Positions 53,634 through 60,718 of a DNA stretch of 64,000 bases are shown here, one piece after another (positions within the stretch are counted from its first letter, which is position 1; each line of letters begins with the position of its first letter). Under the pieces are notes generated by a model that was not told the DNA's origin, made no database searches, and saw nothing but the letters and a program-made list of their open reading frames with translations. This DNA comes from JABDMH01 sp050298535 (GTDB lineage: Bacteria; Bacteroidota; Bacteroidia; Chitinophagales; Saprospiraceae). The stretch lies in assembly GCA_050298535.1 (NCBI GenBank), contig JBNKUI010000087.1, positions 744,001-808,000 on the forward strand, in the 5' to 3' direction. The position numbers were made by a program, and so were the translations under genes.

Positions 53634-54266
53634 ATGGAAAATGTAATTAAAGTGACAAATTGGATTGTAAGCAGTATTGGACTTGTGGCATTTCTGACTA
53701 CTATGTCCTCGTGTAGCTCAGATGATGCAACACTTAACCGGGGACACAGTGCGGTAGTCATTCCTAAAAATATCCCGGGAGAACAATTCACTACTGTCAT
53801 TGAAACACCAGCAGGAGAGTTTAGAGCAATATCAGTGGACCTGGAAAACGAAAAACTTGATACACTGAAGGAAGGATCCGACTATGTAATCAGTGATTTC
53901 TTACCTCATCCTGTCAATCAGGCCGCGATCCCGGTTAAGACAAGTACAAATACGGAAAAAATAGTAGTGTGGATCGTAGGCAGACCAGTACGAGCTGGTG
54001 ACACTCTCACAGTTGACCCCATTGCATTGGTAGAATATACCCTTGAGGGTGAGTCCAAATCTGAAATTCTCGCCATACCTCGCGACCCCACACAGCAAAC
54101 GATTCAGGTCGATAACTTCTCTGAATTTATTATCGAGTATGATGGTGTGAAATATCTTCTGGAGGGATGGCTACGCAATCGGCATGGCTTGGGTAAGGTC
54201 AGTCAGCTAAGTTGGAAGGACCATGTAAAGGCACAAAGTTATATTAATGGGAAGCTTCCCGGATAG
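53634..54266 (+). CDS. inorganic pyrophosphatase-like lipoprotein lacking catalytic residues
   Basis: 210 residues. A lipoprotein signal ends in TMSSC. The rest follows the family I soluble pyrophosphatase order used by exported Bacteroidota PPases: VIETPAGEFRA, SDFLPHPVNQAAIPV, DTLTVDPIALVEYTLEG, EILAIPRDPTQQTI, FSEFIIEYDGVKYLLEGWL and the closing LSWKDHVKAQSYI. The active-site residues are replaced: the DxDPxD loop reads NTEKIV, the DxK pair reads KSE, the YPxNYG tyrosines are H and Q, and the final YK pair is RH. Only the first Glu (ETPAG) remains. Fold retained, phosphatase activity very unlikely. Divergent from the arsS operon. Confidence 0.75.
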   Translation: MENVIKVTNWIVSSIGLVAFLTTMSSCSSDDATLNRGHSAVVIPKNIPGEQFTTVIETPAGEFRAISVDLENEKLDTLKEGSDYVISDFLPHPVNQAAIPVKTSTNTEKIVVWIVGRPVRAGDTLTVDPIALVEYTLEGESKSEILAIPRDPTQQTIQVDNFSEFIIEYDGVKYLLEGWLRNRHGLGKVSQLSWKDHVKAQSYINGKLPG

Positions 54267-54410
54267 GGTCACTGCAAAATGTGACTTCAAGTAATGCTGA
54301 GCTTATCCAAACATTAAGATTTAATTGTCCCTAAGGGACCAAACTGTGACTTATTTCTGCCTCTAACAATATCCAAGCCTTCAGCGATTGGAGGTGGGAC
54401 TTGATTCAGA

Positions 54411-55886
54411 TTACAACACCTTGGACAGCTTTTCTAAAATATTCTCATTTTTAGGTGACAATCCTTTGTCTTCAACAATAATACCGAAGCTATCCACAAG
54501 TAGATATTTCGGATAAACATTGAGATTATATCTTGTGGTCATTAGGTCCGACCAGTTTTTATCGGCGTATAAATTCAATGATTTTAGATTATACTCGTTT
54601 ACCATTTCAAGCCAATCTTCCCTTCGGGAGTTAGTGCAAATTCTAATAAATTGCATTTCTGAATCTTCCAATTTTTCGATTAATTTATTCTCAGCAGGAA
54701 AAGCCTTTATACAGGGTAAGCAGCCAGTGAACCAAAAACTCATGTAGATTGGTTTACCCTTAAATTCATCTAAATTCATTAAGTCACCGGCTTGAGTTTC
54801 TAGCACAAAACCTGGAGCATTTTTCTGTAGAAGTGACTCCTGCAGGTTTAGGTGAGAATTTAATAATGTGCTATATTTTTGATTTATCTTATTTAGAGTT
54901 TGGCGTTTCAGTGCATCTGAGAATTCCCGGGAACTTCTTGACATATTTAAATATAGCTTTATAGCCAACATCTGATCTGTGATAGCGGAAGTGTCATTTA
55001 AATAATCAATAATATACTGGTATCGGTCCTCTGCAGAGAATTCTTTAAACCATCTATCACCAGTAGTTTGTAATCTTGCTCTCTTTGCAAATGAAAGCGT
55101 CAAGTAGTTGGTTCTTAACCAAGGTCCATTTTGATTAAGTGATAGTGTATCAAGGAAGATTGCTAATGATCTAGGCATTGGATCATCCAAATCCAGCATT
55201 GCTTTTCGATAGGAATAAGTCGCATACATATTCTCCCAAAAATCCAGTTTGAGGTTCTCTGATTCGTAATTGAAGTACCAATTTGGTAGGGAGTCACTGT
55301 GTGTTTTCAGGAATTCAATATTCGAGTTGTATTTTTTCTGCAATCTACTCATTTGTCGTTCCCAGGGTCCATCACTACTTTCCCATAGACTTCTGGTTTT
55401 TCCACTCAAATATTTGTCAATATTATTTTCCAGGTGAATGATGCTGGAATCTTTATGTTCTGATCTGGTAAGATATTTAATGGACGATTTTCCATTTGGC
55501 AATGCAAGGACTCTGGAAAAATGTCCGTTGATTAGTACTCCAAGTTCTTGAGGCTTGAACACTGGAATTCGAATCGTTGTATCCTGCTTATTTGTGACAT
55601 GGTATATAGTTTGAGACCTTTTTGCCGTAAATAGATTTTCTTGATTAATTACAATTGTGGTCGTATCTGTAGGTGCATCCAAAGTTATTTCAAGATTGAA
55701 GTCTTGGAAATCTTCATGTACATACAGATCTGGCGGCTCTTCCCTAGGTGGCTCATTTTCACAACTTGATATTGCAATCAGCAGCATCATGGCTACCAGA
55801 TTTATGGAAAGAGAACTAATGATTTTTCCCTTGCTTAGCAATACAATGGTGCACTCCTTCACACTATTGCATAAAAGGTGAGTCAT
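54411..55886 (-). CDS. TlpA-like thioredoxin-domain lipoprotein
   Basis: 491 residues. The membrane anchor LVAMMLLIAISSC puts the lipobox cysteine at about 42, leaving a long N-region; a TTG start near residue 16 would give a more usual signal. The first 330 residues are a mostly helical domain without a recognised family. The C-terminal thioredoxin domain (about 355-491) has YMSFWFTGCLPCIKAFP with the CxxC pair CLPC and the cis-proline region VYPKYLLVDSFG. Such proteins are thiol-disulphide reductases of the periplasm, for example in cytochrome c maturation. No operon partner; the anti-sigma gene follows on the same strand upstream. Confidence 0.85.
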   Translation of the reverse strand: MTHLLCNSVKECTIVLLSKGKIISSLSINLVAMMLLIAISSCENEPPREEPPDLYVHEDFQDFNLEITLDAPTDTTTIVINQENLFTAKRSQTIYHVTNKQDTTIRIPVFKPQELGVLINGHFSRVLALPNGKSSIKYLTRSEHKDSSIIHLENNIDKYLSGKTRSLWESSDGPWERQMSRLQKKYNSNIEFLKTHSDSLPNWYFNYESENLKLDFWENMYATYSYRKAMLDLDDPMPRSLAIFLDTLSLNQNGPWLRTNYLTLSFAKRARLQTTGDRWFKEFSAEDRYQYIIDYLNDTSAITDQMLAIKLYLNMSRSSREFSDALKRQTLNKINQKYSTLLNSHLNLQESLLQKNAPGFVLETQAGDLMNLDEFKGKPIYMSFWFTGCLPCIKAFPAENKLIEKLEDSEMQFIRICTNSRREDWLEMVNEYNLKSLNLYADKNWSDLMTTRYNLNVYPKYLLVDSFGIIVEDKGLSPKNENILEKLSKVL

Positions 55887-55934
55887 TTACGACAATTAAT
55901 TACAGTTACAATAATTGAATACTGACTTTCCTAT

Positions 55935-56345
55935 TTATAGAATACTGTCGTTATGATTTCCTGTAGGCTTATTTTGTCTTTTGCCGGCCTTAACCAGGAG
56001 ACTTTTCTTGGTCCCCTCTTTGATTCCTTTCCAGTTATTCTGAGAATACACGGCATTTATATCACTGGCGTGTTCATATACTGCAAAAGCAGCCAGAGGA
56101 GCGGCAGGCTTAATTTCTTCTACCATAGTTAGGTTAGGTACGGGCTGACTTTCGGTCTGTAGATTGGACCCTATGGCAACCAAAATTAAAACACAAGCCG
56201 CGATACCTACCCATCGGTACATGGATCGGAGGCTGATTTTGCCTTTGTCCTGATCCAATCGAGACTCCAGTCGATCCCAAACTCGGTTTGACGGGCGCTC
56301 TCGTTCATTGGATATTCGATCCCTAATATTTTGAAACTCATTCAT
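55935..56345 (-). CDS. putative anti-sigma factor, single-pass membrane protein
   Basis: About 136 residues from the ATG at 56345 (a GTG one codon earlier is in frame). The N-terminus RDRISNERERPSNRVWDRLE is the zinc-free helical type seen in Bacteroidota anti-sigma proteins, followed by one membrane segment WVGIAACVLILVAIG (about 46-60) and a short periplasmic tail of 75 residues. Placed directly after the ECF sigma gene with the stop and start adjoining, as expected for a sigma/anti-sigma pair. Confidence 0.7.
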   Translation of the reverse strand: MNEFQNIRDRISNERERPSNRVWDRLESRLDQDKGKISLRSMYRWVGIAACVLILVAIGSNLQTESQPVPNLTMVEEIKPAAPLAAFAVYEHASDINAVYSQNNWKGIKEGTKKSLLVKAGKRQNKPTGNHNDSIL

Positions 56346-56348
56346 CAC

Positions 56349-56885
56349 TTAGATAGCTATGCGTTTATTTTTTTTTAAAAGTTGACCCAGCTTACGCTTG
56401 GCCTGGATTAATTGTGATTTGGAGGTGTTAATACTAATGTCCAGTTTCTCCGCAATCTCTCTGTGCTTGTACCCTTCGATGACATACAAGTTGAAGACCG
56501 TACGATATCCAGTGGGCAGTTGTTGTATTACTTTTAATATGTCTTGCTCATACAGGAGTTCTTCGATACCATTTTCACGATCTTCCAGTGCATGTGATAC
56601 GAGGTCAAGATTGATATTGAAATTATGACGTTTTCTTAAGAACATGAGTGATTCATTGATCACAATTCGCTTCATCCAGCCCTCAAAGCTGCCTTTACCC
56701 TGGTATTGCTTGATGTTGCTGAATATTTTGTAGAATGCTTCAAGGAGGACATCTTCTGCATCTTCCCGATGTTTCACATATCTTCGGCAGATCGGGAAAA
56801 GAATGGGAGAATAGGTATTATACAAATACTTCTGCGCCGCTCGATCCTGATGCTTACATCCTGCTATGAGTTCTTCTTCCGTCAT
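56349..56885 (-). CDS. ECF-type RNA polymerase sigma factor
   Basis: 178 residues from the ATG at 56885 (a TTG at 56894 is also possible). Region 2 is at about 12-85 (AQKYLYNTYSPILFPICRRY, EDAEDVLLEAFYKIFSNI), region 4 at about 115-170 (LPTGYRTVFNLYVIEGYKHR, EIAEKLDISINTSKSQLIQA). It resembles the many SigW-like sigma-70 factors of Bacteroidota. It should be held by the membrane protein encoded immediately downstream. Its regulon is not evident here. Confidence 0.92.
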   Translation of the reverse strand: MTEEELIAGCKHQDRAAQKYLYNTYSPILFPICRRYVKHREDAEDVLLEAFYKIFSNIKQYQGKGSFEGWMKRIVINESLMFLRKRHNFNINLDLVSHALEDRENGIEELLYEQDILKVIQQLPTGYRTVFNLYVIEGYKHREIAEKLDISINTSKSQLIQAKRKLGQLLKKNKRIAI

Positions 56886-56991
56886 GTATTTCAATCTAAC
56901 GTTAATTCTTTACCTATAGTTTACTTGTAAGAGTATGCATAGACACGTCATCTTTCTATCCAGATGCACTTCTTTGTAAGGATGGTGTATG

Positions 56992-56999
56992 TATCTTTG
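56992..56999 (+). promoter_or_regulatory. -7 promoter box upstream of valS
   Basis: TATCTTTG, 26 bases before the valS ATG. A TTTG at 56973-56976 lies 15 bases upstream, a little close for a -33 element. Confidence 0.5.
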
Positions 57000-57025
57000 C
57001 CACACTTTTTTAAAAATACAAGTTT

Positions 57026-59662
57026 ATGGAACTGAGCAGCCGGTACGTTGCAGGTGAAATTGAAGATAAGTGGTATAAGCATTGGAAGGATAGTGGATAT
57101 TTTAAATCTACACCCGACGACAGAGAGCCTTACTCTATAGTCATTCCTCCTCCCAACGTGACAGGTATACTGCATATGGGCCATATGCTGAACAACACCG
57201 TGCAGGATGTACTGGCACGTAAAGCGCGGATGGATGGGAAAAACGTGTGTTGGGTACCAGGTACAGATCATGCTTCTATCGCCACTGAGGCAAAGGTAGT
57301 GCGTTGGCTTAGGGAGGAAAAAGGACTGACCAAATCGGCGATAGGCAGAGAAAAGTATATGGACTATGCCTGGGAATGGACCCATAAGTATGGTGGGATC
57401 ATTCTCAAGCAACTGCAGAGACTGGGAGCATCCTGCGATTGGGACCGCACGTCATTTACTATGGATGAAGTACGGTCAAAGCAAGTATACAGGGCTTTTG
57501 TCGACCTCTACAATCGAGGCAAACTCTATCGCGACTGGCGCATGGTGCATTGGGATCCCAGGGCCAGGACGGTACTAAGTAATGAGGAAGTGTTGTACAA
57601 GGAGGAAAATACCTTTCTGTACCATGTCAAGTATCATCTCGTTGATGATCCATCTCAATTTATCACTATCGCTACTACACGTCCGGAGACGATCCTGGGC
57701 GATACGGCCATCGCTGTACACCCCGAAGACGATCGCTATAAAGATCTTGTGGGTAAGTTGGTGAAAGTGCCATTGATCAATCGTGAGATCCCTATCATAG
57801 CGGATGATTATGTGGACCGGGAGTTTGGTTCGGGGGCATTGAAAATAACGCCGGCGCATGATGCAAATGACTATGAGATTGGTAAGCGTCATGACCTGGA
57901 AGTCGTGGATGTGATCACAGATAACGGACACATGAGTGAGGCCGCTGAGCATTTTGTGGGTGAAGATATCATGACAGCCCGTAAGCATATGATAGAGCAT
58001 TTGGAATCTAACGGACAGTTGGTCCAGAAAGAGCCTCTTGTGCATAGTGTGGGCCGATCGGAGCGGACTGATGCGGTGGTAGAGCCACGCCTCTCCCTAC
58101 AGTGGTATGTCAAAATGGATACACTTGCCAAGCCGGCACTGGAAAGTGTAATGAGTGATGATATTGAATTTTTCCCCAAAAACCAGAAGAATACCTACCG
58201 ACACTGGATGACAAATATCCGGGATTGGTGCATCTCACGGCAGTTGTGGTGGGGGCATCGCATACCGGCTTACTACTATGAAGAGGAAGTCTTTGTTGCT
58301 GAAACTCCTGAAGAGGCATTGGAAGCAGCTCAGAAAAAGACGGGAAATGCAGCTCTTACCATGGCCGATCTACGGCAGGACGAAGATGTACTGGATACCT
58401 GGTTTAGCTCCTGGCTCTGGCCTTTTAGTGTATTTGACGGGATGGATGAAGGAGGTGAAATTGATTACTACTATCCCACTTCGGTCCTGGTAACCGCCTG
58501 GGACATTATTTTCCTTTGGGTAGCCCGCATGGCTATGGCAGGCTATGAATGGAAGGGTGAGAAGCCCTTTAAGCACGTATATTTCACCGGGATGGTGCGC
58601 GATCCATTAGGGCGGAAAATGAGTAAGTCGCTGGGTAATTCACCCGATGCACTTGAGCTACTGGACAACTACGGAGCGGATGGGGTACGATTCGGTATTT
58701 TATCTAGCTCTCCTGCAGGTGGTGATTTGCTTTTCGATGAAAAACTGTGTGAGCAGGGTCGAAACTTCTGCAATAAGATTTGGAATGCGCTCCGACTGGT
58801 AAAAGGATGGAAAACAAGTGACAAACCATCATCTGATGCGGATAAGATTGCATTTACCTGGATCGAGGAAAAGCTCCAAACGGTGATTGAGGGTATTGAA
58901 AACGACTTCCAAGAATATCGCTTATCAGAATCACTCACCAAATTATACTCTTTCATCTGGACAGATTTCTGCAGCTGGTACCTTGAGATGGTAAAGCCAG
59001 CCCATGGTGATAAGATGTCTTCAGAGACCTATGATAATACTACGGTACTATTCAGTAAACTAATGCAGTTACTGCATCCTTTTATGCCTTTTGTGACAGA
59101 AGAGGTCTGGCACCAACTCAGTGAAAAGGAGGGAGACTGTATGATATCTTCGTATCCAAAGAAAGCCTCACTTGGGTCCAATGTCCTGGAGGATGTAGAG
59201 TTTCTGAAGGAAATCATTGCAAAGGTGCGCGATGTGCGTAATAAGAATGGGCTAAAAGTAAGAGAATTACTTCCTCTTAAAATTTTGAAGTCACCCCGCA
59301 CTCAATCACTGTTGGCACAAATAGGATGGTCTGAGTTGCTACAATCGACAGCCTTCCTGGAAGGCATACAAACAGTAGAAGAAGCATCAAAGAATGCAAG
59401 CGATGTGGCTTTTGTGGTGGGTACCGATAAATTCTATATCACTATCTCCAAGGAGGTCGATGTGGAGGAAGAGCTAAAGACCGTTGAAGCGGATCTGGAG
59501 TATCAACGTGGCTTTGTGAAGTCCATCGAAAAGAAGCTGAGCAACGAGCGATTTGTCAACAACGCACCAGAAGCTGTGGTAGACAAGGAGCGCAAAAAAC
59601 TGGCGGATGGTCAGAAGCGGATTGCTATGCTGGAAGAAACCCTGGTCCGGTTGAAGGGGTAG
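57026..59662 (+). CDS. valS: valyl-tRNA synthetase
   Basis: 878 residues. Class I synthetase that charges tRNA-Val. HIGH motif PPPNVTGILHMGHMLNN (about 45-61), the editing CP1 domain (about 190-340; TTRPETILGDTAIAV), KMSKS loop GRKMSKSLGNSPDAL (about 530), an anticodon-binding helical domain and a C-terminal coiled-coil arm (about 810-878). All conserved elements present; nothing unusual. Cytoplasmic, single gene, followed by the HicBA module. Confidence 0.97.
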   Translation: MELSSRYVAGEIEDKWYKHWKDSGYFKSTPDDREPYSIVIPPPNVTGILHMGHMLNNTVQDVLARKARMDGKNVCWVPGTDHASIATEAKVVRWLREEKGLTKSAIGREKYMDYAWEWTHKYGGIILKQLQRLGASCDWDRTSFTMDEVRSKQVYRAFVDLYNRGKLYRDWRMVHWDPRARTVLSNEEVLYKEENTFLYHVKYHLVDDPSQFITIATTRPETILGDTAIAVHPEDDRYKDLVGKLVKVPLINREIPIIADDYVDREFGSGALKITPAHDANDYEIGKRHDLEVVDVITDNGHMSEAAEHFVGEDIMTARKHMIEHLESNGQLVQKEPLVHSVGRSERTDAVVEPRLSLQWYVKMDTLAKPALESVMSDDIEFFPKNQKNTYRHWMTNIRDWCISRQLWWGHRIPAYYYEEEVFVAETPEEALEAAQKKTGNAALTMADLRQDEDVLDTWFSSWLWPFSVFDGMDEGGEIDYYYPTSVLVTAWDIIFLWVARMAMAGYEWKGEKPFKHVYFTGMVRDPLGRKMSKSLGNSPDALELLDNYGADGVRFGILSSSPAGGDLLFDEKLCEQGRNFCNKIWNALRLVKGWKTSDKPSSDADKIAFTWIEEKLQTVIEGIENDFQEYRLSESLTKLYSFIWTDFCSWYLEMVKPAHGDKMSSETYDNTTVLFSKLMQLLHPFMPFVTEEVWHQLSEKEGDCMISSYPKKASLGSNVLEDVEFLKEIIAKVRDVRNKNGLKVRELLPLKILKSPRTQSLLAQIGWSELLQSTAFLEGIQTVEEASKNASDVAFVVGTDKFYITISKEVDVEEELKTVEADLEYQRGFVKSIEKKLSNERFVNNAPEAVVDKERKKLADGQKRIAMLEETLVRLKG

Positions 59663-59781
59663 GGACTAATGCCGTCGAATAGAGCGGGAGGTTTTAAAGA
59701 CAGATAAAGCATGAGTTAACATCTCTTGATGTGAATTATAATGATGATGATATTGTTTTGTTACATAGAAAATCAATCAAA

Positions 59782-60000
59782 ATGGAGTTCACAGCACGTA
59801 TAGAAAAATCAGAAGATGGCTGGTATGTGGGTCAGGTGGAAGAGGTGCCAGCCGCCATTTCTCAAGGCAGGACTATAGATGAATTGAAAGCTAATTTGAT
59901 CGATGCACTTCAGTTGATATTTCAAGTCAATCGTGAGGAACTGGAATCACAAGATTCCGGAAGAGAGGTTATGAAAGAGCCACTAATTCTGGTGTCTTGA
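59782..60000 (+). CDS. hicB: HicB-like antitoxin
   Basis: 72 residues from the ATG at 59782; a GTG at 59731 in frame would add 17 poorly conserved residues. It shows the HicB partial RNase H fold: FTARIEKSEDGWYVGQVEEV followed by GRTIDELKANLIDALQLIF. It lacks a C-terminal HTH or ribbon-helix-helix, so it is the short type. It neutralises the HicA mRNA interferase encoded next, with which it overlaps by four bases. Confidence 0.85.
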   Translation: MEFTARIEKSEDGWYVGQVEEVPAAISQGRTIDELKANLIDALQLIFQVNREELESQDSGREVMKEPLILVS

Positions 60001-60188
60001 AGCGACAGAAATTAATCAAACATTTGGAAAAACATGAATGTTACCTCCTACGAGAGGGTAGTCGTCACAGTATTTATAGAAACCCTAAGAACGGTCATCA
60101 GACGGCTGTAGGTAGACATCGAGAATTATCCGATTTGCTATGTGACAAAGTTTGCAAACAGTTAGAAATTCCTTTGATTGGGAAGTAA
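59997..60188 (+). CDS. hicA: HicA-like mRNA interferase toxin
   Basis: 63 residues, starting at a TTG that overlaps the HicB stop as TTGA (59997-60000). HicA dsRBD-like fold: KRQKLIKHLEKHECYLLREGS, then RHSIYRNPKNGH with the catalytic histidine and closing LEIPLIGK. HicA cleaves mRNA when free of HicB. The antitoxin-first gene order is the less common one. Confidence 0.85.
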   Translation: MKRQKLIKHLEKHECYLLREGSRHSIYRNPKNGHQTAVGRHRELSDLLCDKVCKQLEIPLIGK

Positions 60189-60660
60189 TTCTCCGGTTAG
60201 GTTTTACCAGTTTCAGCAAAGAATAGCAACTCAGTCCTCTGAGTATTGGAGATTAATACATGCTGGCCAATCGAGGTATCTGGCAGAAGAGGTTTGCCTG
60301 CAGCACTGATATTGATATTCACCGGTGCACAGACTTAGACAACCAGGTCATAGTCTAAAGGATGATTATCCCCCAGTTTAATGACAGAATCGAAGATTCT
60401 GACCAAACTTCCCCCTTCAAAGGAGGGCATTTCTGGGTACTTAAAGTTTGAATCCGACGTCCTAATTTTGATGTAAGGGCTGACACCCGGTTTTCACAGC
60501 TTGCGAGAAAACAGGGCCGGGGTAGCGGGACACCATAAGCCTTGACGCTCCAAGAGTAATAAATAGCTTTCTTAGTGTTCTTGTACCCGAAACACCCAAG
60601 CCACCTGAGTGATCTCTTGGTTTAATAAAACCCCCAACCTTATCCCCGAAATCAAAGCAT
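60189..60660. other. hairpin-rich gene-poor region after hicBA
   Basis: No intact gene is seen. Several inverted repeats follow one another: ACTCAG/CTGAGT (60229-60244), TTAGAC/GTCTAA (60335-60358), CAGAATC/GATTCTG (60385-60401), CCCCCTT/GGAGGG (60411-60427) and CCAAGAG/CTCTTGG (about 60550-60620). The minus strand carries the interrupted frame described separately. It may be an old repeat or decayed gene rather than a functional element. Confidence 0.6.
60197..60430 (-). pseudogene. possible decayed reading frame with one internal stop
   Basis: From an ATG at 60430 one minus-strand frame reads MPSFEGGSLVRIFDSVIKLG to LDYDLVV, meets a TAA at 60337-60335, and resumes in the same frame for 45 codons (VNINISAAGKPLLPDTSIGQ to LLFFAETGKT) to a TAA at 60199-60197. 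The frame extends upstream of the ATG as well. The sequence has plausible protein character but no family I recognise, and PSFEGG arises from a CCTTTGAAGG palindrome, so it may instead be an intergenic repeat. Confidence 0.25.
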
Positions 60661-60689
60661 AAAAAAAGCCCCAGTCTTGCGACCAGGGC
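60661..60689 (-). terminator. intrinsic terminator of the T9SS cargo gene
   Basis: Read on the minus strand: GCCCTGGTC, loop GCAA, GACTGGGGC, then TTTTTTT. Nine base pairs with two wobbles and a GNRA loop. It begins 29 bases after the stop of the gene at 60719 and should end its transcript. Confidence 0.85.
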
Positions 60690-60718
60690 CTTGGTTTTCT
60701 ATTTAATCATTAACGTGA

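Noticed and set aside
54327..54339. GTCCC-TAA-GGGAC perfect palindrome between the PPase-like and TlpA-like genes
   Set aside because: It has no T tract on either strand and no second copy nearby; the similar GTCC-TAAA-GGAC at 30724 is too short to link them.
60189..60660. tRNA or other standard structured RNA after hicBA
   Set aside because: No acceptor/T-arm combination or recognisable RNA signature could be built; only short isolated hairpins occur.
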